Below are positions 54,186 through 61,918 of a stretch of 64,000 nt of DNA, piece after piece. The notes beneath the pieces were generated by a model that was given only the letters and a program-made list of their open reading frames with translations, did no database searches and was not told the DNA's origin. The stretch's first letter is position 1. Every line of letters begins with the position of its first letter. The position numbers were made by a program, and so were the translations under genes. The DNA comes from Ruminococcaceae bacterium Marseille-P2935 (GTDB taxonomy: Bacteria > Bacillota > Clostridia > Oscillospirales > Ruminococcaceae): the NCBI GenBank assembly GCA_900104565.1, contig LT629952.1, positions 1 to 64,000 of the forward strand, written 5' to 3'.

Positions 54186-55921
54186 TGGAGTTGTTTCATC
54201 CAACAGAACTAAGATTAACGAAATATCTTTTTTACACTGGAAAAGGAGGCGTTGGGAAAACCAGTATAGCCTGCGCTACGGCCGTGTCACTGGCAGATGT
54301 GGGAAAAAGGGTGCTGCTAATCAGTACTGACCCCGCTTCTAACTTGCAGGACGTTTTTGAAATGGAACTGACAAATAAAGGAACCCCTATTCCTGACGTG
54401 CCAAACTTAGTTGTAGCAAACCTCGACCCCATACAGGCCGCTGCCGAATACCGAGAAAGCGTTATTGCGCCCTATCGGGGCAAACTGCCGGAATCCATCC
54501 TTGCGAATATGGAGGAACAGCTTTCCGGATCCTGTACCGTGGAAATTGCGGCATTCAATGAATTTTCCAGCTTCATTACAGACGGTAGGGTGCAACAGGA
54601 ATACGACCACATTATTTTTGATACAGCGCCTACCGGACATACCCTGCGTATGCTTCAGCTTCCCTCCGCATGGAGTAATTTTATCAGCGAAAGCACACAT
54701 GGCGCATCATGCTTGGGCCAACTTTCCGGTTTAGAAAACAAAAAAGAAATTTACAAACAGGCTGTACAAACGCTGGCAGACAAAAAATTAACCACGCTAG
54801 TTCTCGTCACCCGCCCCGAAACAGCACCATTCAAAGAGGCTGACCGGGCTTCTGGAGAGCTTTCTGCGCTTGGTATTAACAACCAAATGCTGGTTGTCAA
54901 CGGCGTACTGACCCAGCACGACGATATGCTGTCTTACAACCTATACGAAAAGCAACAAACTGCCCTTGCCACAATGCCAGAAGGATTAAAGGGGCTTTCG
55001 CTTTGTATGGTACCGTTACGAGCCTATAATGTCACAGGATTGGAAAATGTGCGTGCTTTGTTGCATGCTGACCACGTGACTTTCCAAACAGAAACGTTGA
55101 ACACCGCTCACATACCTACACTGAATTATGTGATTGATGAATTGTCTGCAAGTGGAAAGCGTGTCATTTTTACAATGGGAAAAGGCGGCGTGGGTAAAAC
55201 CACCATTGCTGCTGCCGTTGCGCTGGGCCTTGTAAAACGTGGGAAAAAAGTTCACCTTACTACCACCGACCCCGCCGCGCATCTAAAATTTGTGCTGGAT
55301 GAAAACAGCGGCGTTACCATGAGCCATATTGACGAGGCTGAAGAACTGAAAAAATATCAGCTCGAGGTGCTTGCTAAAGCTCGTACGTCGGGCATGAGCG
55401 ACGAGGATATTGCCTATGTCGAGGAGGATTTGCGTTCTCCCTGCACACAAGAAATTGCCGTATTTCGTGCCTTTGCAGAGGTAGTAGAGAAAGCCAACGA
55501 TCAAGTTGTGGTAATTGATACTGCTCCCACCGGTCATACCCTGCTTTTGTTGGAATCCACGCAAAGCTACAACCACGAAATCCAACGTACTAAAGGCGAA
55601 ATACCAGAATCGGTAAAGCGGCTGTTGCCAAGGCTTAAGTCTGATGAAACTGAGGTGCTCATTATTACATTGCCCGAGGCTACACCAGTTTATGAGGCGC
55701 TGCGTCTAGAGGACGATTTAAATCGGGCGGGTATCTCCTCCAAGTGGTGGATAGTTAATCAGTCCTTATGTAAAACAGGTACTACTAATTCAATTCTGGC
55801 ATCAAAGGCAGCAAATGAAGTGGAATGGCTTAACCGTATTGACAAGCATTCTAATGGAAAATTCGCGCTGATTGCGTGGAGCACTGGAAAAATTAAAGGC
55901 GACCACCTGTTGGCTCTTTGA
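54185..55921 (+). CDS. arsA: Arsenite-transporting ATPase
   Basis: A 578-residue tandem ATPase that energises arsenite export. It has two P-loops of the signature-lysine type, GKGGVGKTS (residues 19-27) and GKGGVGKTT (from about residue 332), each followed by a DTAPTGHTLR/L motif (signal-transduction DTAPTGH). Cys in GSCTVEIAAF and SPCTQEIAVF match the arsenite-site positions in each half. ATG 54185 overlaps the stop of the upstream gene (TAATG) and has AAGGGGGG nine bases ahead. Confidence 0.95.
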   Translation: MELFHPTELRLTKYLFYTGKGGVGKTSIACATAVSLADVGKRVLLISTDPASNLQDVFEMELTNKGTPIPDVPNLVVANLDPIQAAAEYRESVIAPYRGKLPESILANMEEQLSGSCTVEIAAFNEFSSFITDGRVQQEYDHIIFDTAPTGHTLRMLQLPSAWSNFISESTHGASCLGQLSGLENKKEIYKQAVQTLADKKLTTLVLVTRPETAPFKEADRASGELSALGINNQMLVVNGVLTQHDDMLSYNLYEKQQTALATMPEGLKGLSLCMVPLRAYNVTGLENVRALLHADHVTFQTETLNTAHIPTLNYVIDELSASGKRVIFTMGKGGVGKTTIAAAVALGLVKRGKKVHLTTTDPAAHLKFVLDENSGVTMSHIDEAEELKKYQLEVLAKARTSGMSDEDIAYVEEDLRSPCTQEIAVFRAFAEVVEKANDQVVVIDTAPTGHTLLLLESTQSYNHEIQRTKGEIPESVKRLLPRLKSDETEVLIITLPEATPVYEALRLEDDLNRAGISSKWWIVNQSLCKTGTTNSILASKAANEVEWLNRIDKHSNGKFALIAWSTGKIKGDHLLAL

Positions 55922-56352
55922 GGTGCCAAATTGGCAAAGGCAGCATTTGTCACAATTTTTGCCGCAGCCAAATTGCTGAAGCTTTGGGCCGTCACCTCGC
56001 CGGGGATGTTATGGGATGCTATTCAGCGGGAACAGCGATAAAAACACAAATGAATCAAGACGCAGTGCGGCTGATGAAACAGTATTATAGTATTAATATG
56101 GAAACAACGCAATATGGCAAGCTTTTATCCAGTATTCCACCAGTGGACATAGTTGTAACAATAGGGTGTAATGTTCAGTACCCGTTTTTGCCTTGCAGGT
56201 ACTGTGAGGATTGGGGGGGAGATGACTCTACTGGTAAATCTGACTTAAAGTTACTTGCTGTAATGGAAAAGATGGCCTCCAATATTTCAGTTCTGAAAAA
56301 TGATTTTACAGGGAGAAGTGTAGTTAAAATAGTAAATACTTTAATTCTCTGA
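55918..56352 (+). pseudogene. Arsenate reductase (ArsC, low-Mr phosphatase type), P-loop damaged
   Basis: From about residue 12 on the frame reads as ArsC: CRSQIAEALGRHLAGDV, QMNQDAVRLMKQYYSINMET and IPPVDIVVTIGCNVQ. The N terminus does not: the expected AFVCVHNSCRSQ is found as AFV in one frame (from TTG 55931) and HNFCRSQ in another, consistent with loss of about seven bases. The readable frame has C-HNF-C-R, so the CX5R phosphate loop is one residue short and the catalytic spacing is lost. A TTG at 55918 overlapping the arsA stop could still start translation, but activity is doubtful. Confidence 0.72.
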
Positions 56353-56620
56353 TCTATTTTTCGCCCAGCTGTCTGTGTTGTTTCAGGTAATTTGTTTTTT
56401 GTATTTGTATAGCATACCTCCTAAACCCCATGCTTTTTAACTAGTTCCCAATTTTTCCTCATAGCCTAAACAAAACCCACCACTTCCATTTAGTATATTT
56501 ACAATATAAATCGAAGATAAAGCCAAAGAGAAACCAGTGATCTTAAAAAATAAAAATCGTAAAAACATCCCCATTAGCCTTAATTGGTTAGTGGGGATAT
56601 TTGTATTTTATTATGTACCT

Positions 56621-56661
56621 TTTGTCGTCAGTTTGTCGTCAGACAGCTATTTTTGTCGTCA
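56621..56661 (+). repeat. Three direct repeats of TTTGTCGTCA near the tRNA 3' end
   Basis: Exact ten-base copies start 11 and 20 bases apart, close to one and two DNA turns. They lie 75-115 bases beyond the 3' end of tRNA-Leu. Repeats like this can be integrase arm sites or the remains of an integrase 3' end; no integrase gene is present. Confidence 0.6.
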
Positions 56662-56695
56662 AATTAGGATATTCCAAGATTAGAAACAAAAAAGA

Positions 56696-56730
56696 AAGTG
56701 GCCTAAACGTACTGTTTAAGCCACTTTTTG
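56696..56730 (-). terminator. Terminator of tRNA-Leu
   Basis: On the minus strand AAGTGGCTTAAAC pairs with GTTTAGGCCACTT and is followed by TCTTTTTTG. It starts six bases after the tRNA CCA end. Confidence 0.85.
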
Positions 56731-56735
56731 TTGTT

Positions 56736-56818
56736 TGGTGCGGCAGATGGGACTTGAACCCACACGCTCGCGCACACGCCCCTCAAACGTGCCTGTCTGC
56801 CGATTCCAGCACTGCCGC
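56736..56818 (-). tRNA. tRNA-Leu (anticodon GAG)
   Basis: The minus-strand transcript starts GCGGCAG and ends CTGCCGC-ACCA, with the acceptor stem fully paired and CCA encoded. The anticodon arm CACGT-TTGAGGG-GCGTG gives GAG, reading CUC/CUU. A variable arm (GTGCGCGAGCGT region) and the T-arm GGGTTCAAGTCCC show the class II fold of leucine tRNAs. Total length is 83 bases. Confidence 0.95.
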
Positions 56819-56892
56819 AAATAAGGTTAACCGGAGGGAAACTGCCTGCAAGCAGATACCATGTAAGAATATTAATACATGGGATGCTAATC

Positions 56893-56921
56893 ATTATAGC
56901 ATTTCAACTAAATGGTGTCAA
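56893..56921 (-). promoter_or_regulatory. Consensus sigma-A promoter of tRNA-Leu
   Basis: TTGACA (56921-56916), exactly 17 bases, TATAAT (56898-56893) on the minus strand: both hexamers are perfect. The transcript would start about 65 bases before the tRNA 5' end. Confidence 0.88.
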
Positions 56922-57131
56922 GGCAGATGTTGGAATTTATCTGTTAAAGTTGAAATATGTATGAAACTACCAAAGTTCTCCTAAAATAAAGGTATTCATT
57001 CAATTTTGAATGGAAAATGTGGAAAACCTGGTGGAAACTGTGAAGAAAACAGCCGTTATTGCCGTAAAACTTTATGGTGGAAAAAGTTGAAAATGAAAGT
57101 TTAATAATTTATGAAGGAAAGGTGGATTTAC

Positions 57132-57160
57132 TTTCCAAAGCCGGAAGAATGTAGTATAAT
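57132..57160 (+). promoter_or_regulatory. Promoter of the SGNH-hydrolase gene
   Basis: TTTCCA (57132-57137), 17 bases, TATAAT (57155-57160); the -35 is weak. The ATG follows 31 bases after the -10. Confidence 0.5.
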
Positions 57161-57190
57161 ACATGCAGTAATAAAAAAGGTGGTCGTAGA

Positions 57191-58090
57191 ATGTCCAAAA
57201 AGATGCCCCGGGTAAACAGGAATCAAAAGGGTTCTTTTCCTGCGTTGCCTGTTCTTATATTGGTTATAGTATTAGGGTTTTTGTCGTTTGGCATTGCAGC
57301 TGCTTGGCAAAAGCTAAGCGGGGATGATGAAAAACTCCCGAAACAGTCATCCTCTCAAAGTGCTTCTGTTTCTGAAAGTAGCCAGCCAGAGAATTCGCTG
57401 CCGGAAAGCAGCATTTCGGAGGAGCAGAGCAGCCCGCAACAAAGTTCTTCCAGCCAAGCAATCACAGAGGTTGAGTTTGGCGTACCAATCCCAGAAAGCG
57501 CAAGGGTACGCAGTGAATATTTTGATGACGCCATGTTTGTTGGTGATTCCATTACAACAGGAATAAAAGTTTATGATGTAATGAGCAATGCGACCGTAAT
57601 TGCAAGCACTGGAATCAATCCTGATACTATTTTGCACAGTAAAGTGATTAAAGATGCAAACGGTAATGCCAAAACGGTTATCGATGCCATGAAAGACTAC
57701 CAGCCGAAGAAGATTTATATTATGTTGGGAGCCAACGGCGTAGCATTTTTAGATAAAGAGACTATGATCGACTTGTATGGGCAGTTTGTTGACCTGGTTA
57801 AAGCGCAGCACCCTGACAGCATTATTTATGTGCAGTCTATATTGCCGGTTACAAAAGAAAAGGCAGACGGTGACAGCCGGTACAGTAATGCCAAGATTGA
57901 TGAATATAACCAGGCAATTATAGAGATGACCAAGCAAAAACAGGTTTACTACCTGAATGTAGCAGAGGCATTTAAAGATGAAAATGGAGCGCTGCCATCA
58001 GAAGGAAGCCCAGATGGCATGCACTTTAATCCCCCCTACTACACCAAATGGTTTGACTATTTAAAAACTCATACTTTGCCCAATAGTTAA
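57191..58090 (+). CDS. Membrane-anchored SGNH/GDSL-type hydrolase
   Basis: A 299-residue protein: short basic cytosolic start, one membrane anchor (ALPVLILVIVLGFLSFGIAA), a Ser/Gln/Glu-rich linker at about 50-90, and an extracellular SGNH domain. Visible blocks are FVGDSITTG (Ser nucleophile), STGINPDTIL (Gly block), LGANGV (Asn block) and SPDGMHFN (Asp/His). Likely an esterase acting on cell-wall or polysaccharide acyl groups; substrate unknown. AAGGTGG precedes the ATG. Confidence 0.92.
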   Translation: MSKKMPRVNRNQKGSFPALPVLILVIVLGFLSFGIAAAWQKLSGDDEKLPKQSSSQSASVSESSQPENSLPESSISEEQSSPQQSSSSQAITEVEFGVPIPESARVRSEYFDDAMFVGDSITTGIKVYDVMSNATVIASTGINPDTILHSKVIKDANGNAKTVIDAMKDYQPKKIYIMLGANGVAFLDKETMIDLYGQFVDLVKAQHPDSIIYVQSILPVTKEKADGDSRYSNAKIDEYNQAIIEMTKQKQVYYLNVAEAFKDENGALPSEGSPDGMHFNPPYYTKWFDYLKTHTLPNS

Positions 58091-58209
58091 AAAATAAATA
58101 ATTTGAATAAAGTCAATATAGCACTCGGTTGACTAGGGGCCATTTGTAAAAACAAAAAAACACCTTTTCTGCAAATATGCCCCAGTAATAAATTATCGGA
58201 GGAATTATA

Positions 58210-58680
58210 ATGTTAAAAAAAGTTTTAGGAATTTTATTAGCTGGCTGTATGTTATTGGCTGTAGCGGGCTGTGGCTCTTCTGGGGATAAGAATGTGGATT
58301 TGGACGCACTGGGTGCGACAATAATGGAAAAGGTGACCTTTACTTCGCAGTTAACTAAACTGACCGACAGTGTTGTGGGTAGTTTTTATGTGTTCGATTC
58401 CGCAGATGTTGATGATTATGTAGTATATGCTAACGGTACAGGCGCTACCGCGGAAGAGGTGGCTTTATTTAAAGCATCAAGCAGTGAAGCAGCCGACCGA
58501 ATTTATAAATTGGCCCAAAGCCGTATCGAAGACCTTAAATTTCAGTTTGAAAATTATGTTCCAGCCGAAATGACCAAACTGAATGATCCTGTTTTAGTGA
58601 AACAAGGAAATTATGTTTTTTTAGGCCTTTCTAACGATAATGAACAGATGAAAAAACTGTTTAATGATGCATTGAAATAA
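58210..58680 (+). CDS. DUF4358 lipoprotein
   Basis: A 156-residue lipoprotein (LLAVAGCGSSG, Cys 21) with a mature domain of the DUF4358 type: VDLDALGATIMEKVTFTSQL and the central EEVALFKASSSEAADRIYKL. This family is common in gut clostridia, often beside SGNH hydrolases or MBOAT acyltransferases, but has no proven function. GGAGG precedes the ATG; 120 bases separate it from the SGNH gene. Confidence 0.9.
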   Translation: MLKKVLGILLAGCMLLAVAGCGSSGDKNVDLDALGATIMEKVTFTSQLTKLTDSVVGSFYVFDSADVDDYVVYANGTGATAEEVALFKASSSEAADRIYKLAQSRIEDLKFQFENYVPAEMTKLNDPVLVKQGNYVFLGLSNDNEQMKKLFNDALK

Positions 58681-58712
58681 ATCTTAATTTATAAAAAGGA
58701 CGGTGAGGGGCA

Positions 58713-59111
58713 GTGATTGTAGAGAGTTTGGCAATTATTGTGATTGTGGCAATTATTATCTTTACCTTCATTAGGCGCGGCAGAAAAAATGCAGCGCTTG
58801 GAACTCTGCCGCTGCTCCTTGTACCAATCGGGAATATTTTGGGGGATACCCTGAACCGATCTCTTTCTTCTTGGCAGCGCTATATTATGATGGCCTCGGT
58901 AACCCATTCTTACGATTCAATTGTTTTGAGCATTCAGCCAGTTGGGGTGCATATTTTTATCATTACCATTTCCCTGTTGATTGCTGGAGCTATTTATGAG
59001 GCGGCTTCCCGGACAATACATGCTAAGGCTATACGAAGGCTATATCTTGCCATATGCGGGGGGTTCTCCACAATTTTAGCTATTTTATTTATTTCAAATC
59101 TAATCTTTTAA
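58713..59111 (+). CDS. Small membrane protein of unknown function
   Basis: A 132-residue protein with about four membrane segments (VESLAIIVIVAIIIFTFI; LGTLPLLLVPIGNILGD; VGVHIFIITISLLIAGAIY; AICGGFSTILAILFIS). GTG start with GGTGAGGGG ahead, 32 bases after the DUF4358 gene, so the two are likely cotranscribed. No family recognised. Confidence 0.78.
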   Translation: MIVESLAIIVIVAIIIFTFIRRGRKNAALGTLPLLLVPIGNILGDTLNRSLSSWQRYIMMASVTHSYDSIVLSIQPVGVHIFIITISLLIAGAIYEAASRTIHAKAIRRLYLAICGGFSTILAILFISNLIF

Positions 59112-59155
59112 AAACTAACCTCATGGAATGCGAAACAAAAGAATAAGTATTTTAC

Positions 59156-59193
59156 AAACGGTACCTGTAAATTTTTTGCAGATACCGTTTTTT
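59156..59193 (+). terminator. Terminator of the DUF4358 operon
   Basis: AAACGGTACCTG pairs with CAGATACCGTTT (one mismatch), followed by TTTTCTTG. Confidence 0.88.
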
Positions 59194-59545
59194 CTTGCAG
59201 TCTTTTGTGCTTTAAGCCATTTTGTCCGGCTTCATTCGAATATATCACCAGATATGCCGGAGGACACGAATCTAAAACATAGGTATTATCAATTAACAGG
59301 CGTTGGGTAACCATGAAAAAGAAAAATAATTTAGTGTGGCTTTTGCAAACCTGCCCGTGGTGTTGTCTGAGGTTTCGAAAACATTTTTTGCCACAGCCAA
59401 GCTATGATTGCGGATAAAATTTTTATTTGATATAATAATAAAAAAGAATGTTTTTCTAAAATAATATGCCTCATGCTTGAAAGGTAATGGAATTTACTTG
59501 TTTTGTGAAAATGACCTGCTTTAGAAAGAATAGGAGGATATGAAA

Positions 59546-59917
59546 ATGAGAAAAACCGTATGTACACTTTTTTTTACTTTGTTTTTTGCCTGTTTGTTAG
59601 CTGGCTGCGCCGAAAGCCCTGGTTTACCGGTACGTTGCTATGTGTTTGAGCAATCAGACGAAGTGTTAAAACCTACTGTAACATTAGAAGAAAACAATCG
59701 ATTTTCCTTTATGTATTCGGGACTTAGCAGTTATTTGCCCCGTGGCACCTATGAAATTGACCAAAATAAATTGATTCTTCGTGCAGAGGATGCGATAGGT
59801 GACAGCGTTATTCAATATGTATTTGAAATAAATGACGATACGTTAATCTTTCAAGCTAAGCAGTCAACCATAATTCCTTCGTTTGCTTCGCTTCCGGATG
59901 GAGCAGTTTTTAAATAA
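59546..59917 (+). CDS. Small lipoprotein of unknown function
   Basis: A 123-residue lipoprotein (FFACLLAGCAESPG lipobox). The mature part is beta-rich with VTLEENNRFSFMYSGLSSYL and PRGTYEIDQNKLILR, a pattern common in small clostridial lipoproteins that measure how a value is built up from strands, but no named family is certain. ATG 59546 has AGGAGG eight bases ahead; the ATG at 59540 is too close to it. Confidence 0.8.
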   Translation: MRKTVCTLFFTLFFACLLAGCAESPGLPVRCYVFEQSDEVLKPTVTLEENNRFSFMYSGLSSYLPRGTYEIDQNKLILRAEDAIGDSVIQYVFEINDDTLIFQAKQSTIIPSFASLPDGAVFK

Positions 59918-59929
59918 TGGTAAACAAAG

Positions 59930-59966
59930 TTAGGGCGGGCATCTGAAAACCAGGTGTCCGCCCTAA
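59930..59966. terminator. Terminator between converging genes
   Basis: A 16-base-pair stem (59930-59945 with 59951-59966, two wobbles) followed by AAAAT on the plus strand; the A-run on the right gives a T-run only for the minus strand. Confidence 0.75.
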
Positions 59967-60115
59967 AAATATTTCTTGAAAAAAAGGAATGCCAAAAATG
60001 AGATCCCCTGCCAAAATAGGCGGCAGTTTCTGTTCCATTTTCCGTACACTTTTATTTTGAAATATGGAATCTGCAATGGAATACGAGTTGCTGCCAAAGT
60101 GCGGTGTGAATAAAT

Positions 60116-61918
60116 TTACTTTATTCCAAATAACGACAACAGTTTTTGCCAAAAAGTTTGCGGTTCGCTGGGTACTGCTTCTGGAACAGGAGGGTCATTT
60201 ATTTGAACAGCAGCAGTTTTGATGACAAACTGAACCGACCCCACGGGGCTGTTCTGGTCGGAGAGATAGGAGACCGGTTTAAAATCGGATTTGTCATATT
60301 CAGACGTGATTTCATCAATTTTTTCGGTTACCTGCTCCGGCAGGTCTTTGGTCTGGTCATACAGCTCTTCGGTGCCGTCTAAAAGCTCATTCGAGCCGCT
60401 GTGCAGTTCACCGGCACCTTCCTGCAGATGGCTAATTCCCGTATGGATTTCATCGTAGGATTCTGCCAGTTCAGCTATACCATTCATAAATTTGGCAAGG
60501 CCGGAATGAAATTCCCCATAATTCTGATATAACTTGGTTAGACCTTCGGCTAACTGCCCCAGCTGAGATAAATCCATTCCGGCAAGAGACCCTTCCAACT
60601 GCTTCGAAATACCGTTTAAGGTATTAGCAATGGTACCAACTGACCCCGATATCTGTTCCAATGTGGTGCCTACTGCGTCAAGCACAGGCTTCACTGCTGC
60701 ATAGGTTCCTTTAACGCTTTGAGCCGCGGTATAGAAGTTAATCAGAGATAAAAGCGCTGTGTTGGATGAATTGTTAGCTAACAATTGTTCCAGTTCTGCT
60801 TGGGGAATGGATCCATCGGGGATTTTTAATATGGCTTTGTCTAGGCTAGAGTAAGCGGTGCCGTAGTTGGTTTTTAATGAGATAAGTCCATCCTTAGCAC
60901 CATTCAGCCCTTCAGAAAGCTGAGTCAAGGTTTTGGGCAAGGCAGAAAGATCGGAAAGGTCTGGCAGGCTTCCGCTGGAAAGGGAGGCGCTGATGGTTCC
61001 CAGCGACTGCTTAATCAGGCGGGATGCATCCACCAAATCGGTAGAACCACCATCTGCCTCCCTCATGCCATAGCGGAACAGCTTGGAGCCGTCCTGCAGT
61101 TCGCTTACCCCGTCATAAAACTTGTTTACCCCATCGGTAAGCTTTTTAACCCCGTCCCGCAGCTGGCGGATGGCATCAGCAAGCTCGTTCATATCGCCGG
61201 TCATGCCAGAGGTATCAGGCAGCTCGATAGAAAGATTGTACGGTATGGCGGCTATGCTGATGCCATCCATCTCAAACGCTTTTACCTGCGCAGTGACCGA
61301 ATAATTCCCATCCTTACCGGGCATTTGTGTAAAAGTAACCTGTTTTTCTGTTCCGGCATTTGCAATAGAACTGCCGGGTGCAGTAATGTTTGTGCAGGTG
61401 TTGCCATCTAATGATAGAGAAACCTGCAGCAGATAGTTTTCGTAAAAGGCTGGGTTACACCGGGGGTCAGCGGTGATGTGGATTTTTATCTCCAAATCAC
61501 CATCACGCCCGGCAATTTGCTCCGGAGAAAGTTCCTTCCCGTTTAACAGGTAGATAACCTGTATCTGCCACGGCAGCGGGGCAGCACCAAGATTACCCTG
61601 GTAATAGAACTTGCCTTCTTTTGCATCGGCGCGCACAACGCCGTTTTCCAACGTAACGACAGAAAGGTCGGTAAGATTTTTTACTGCGTTGTAATTTCCG
61701 TAGTCAAAAACAGCACCGGCTTTGGTTACCTCTAAAATATTTACCACATAAATATTTTCGGTTTTGCCTGAGGCTGAAAGGGAAGCGTAGACAACCTCAT
61801 CTTTGGAGGAAACTTTACCGGGATTTTCGGCTGCCAGCGCCGATGTAGTGTTGGTTATGAATACACAACTCGCCAACAGCAGTGCGCCAAAAGTATGGCG
61901 GATGGGTTTTCTGCTCAT
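60116..61918 (-). CDS. Exported coiled-coil protein with YhgE/Pip-like DG heptads
   Basis: A 600-residue protein with a cleavable signal peptide (HTFGALLLASCVFITNTTSA-LAA). After an N-terminal beta-rich domain (residues 30-240) it has long helical repeats of the form L-x-D-G-x-x-x-L-x-x-G: LRDGVKKLTDGVNKFYDGVS near 255-275 and ELHSGSNELLDGTEELYDQT near 525-545. This X-heptad pattern is typical of YhgE/Pip-type proteins and MMPL partners. There is no C-terminal membrane block, only a short amphipathic end. Its start overlaps the stop of the MMPL gene by four bases. Confidence 0.82.
   Translation of the reverse strand: MSRKPIRHTFGALLLASCVFITNTTSALAAENPGKVSSKDEVVYASLSASGKTENIYVVNILEVTKAGAVFDYGNYNAVKNLTDLSVVTLENGVVRADAKEGKFYYQGNLGAAPLPWQIQVIYLLNGKELSPEQIAGRDGDLEIKIHITADPRCNPAFYENYLLQVSLSLDGNTCTNITAPGSSIANAGTEKQVTFTQMPGKDGNYSVTAQVKAFEMDGISIAAIPYNLSIELPDTSGMTGDMNELADAIRQLRDGVKKLTDGVNKFYDGVSELQDGSKLFRYGMREADGGSTDLVDASRLIKQSLGTISASLSSGSLPDLSDLSALPKTLTQLSEGLNGAKDGLISLKTNYGTAYSSLDKAILKIPDGSIPQAELEQLLANNSSNTALLSLINFYTAAQSVKGTYAAVKPVLDAVGTTLEQISGSVGTIANTLNGISKQLEGSLAGMDLSQLGQLAEGLTKLYQNYGEFHSGLAKFMNGIAELAESYDEIHTGISHLQEGAGELHSGSNELLDGTEELYDQTKDLPEQVTEKIDEITSEYDKSDFKPVSYLSDQNSPVGSVQFVIKTAAVQINDPPVPEAVPSEPQTFWQKLLSLFGIK

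Larger units (their letters stand above)
56353..56735. other. Gap between arsC and tRNA-Leu with triple repeat
   Basis: Contains a stem ATCCCCATTAGCC / GGTTAGTGGGGAT (about 56567-56597) and three copies of TTTGTCGTCA at 56621-56630, 56632-56641 and 56652-56661, the last with one base around it different. No gene is supported; the open frame from 56601 runs through the tRNA. Confidence 0.5.
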
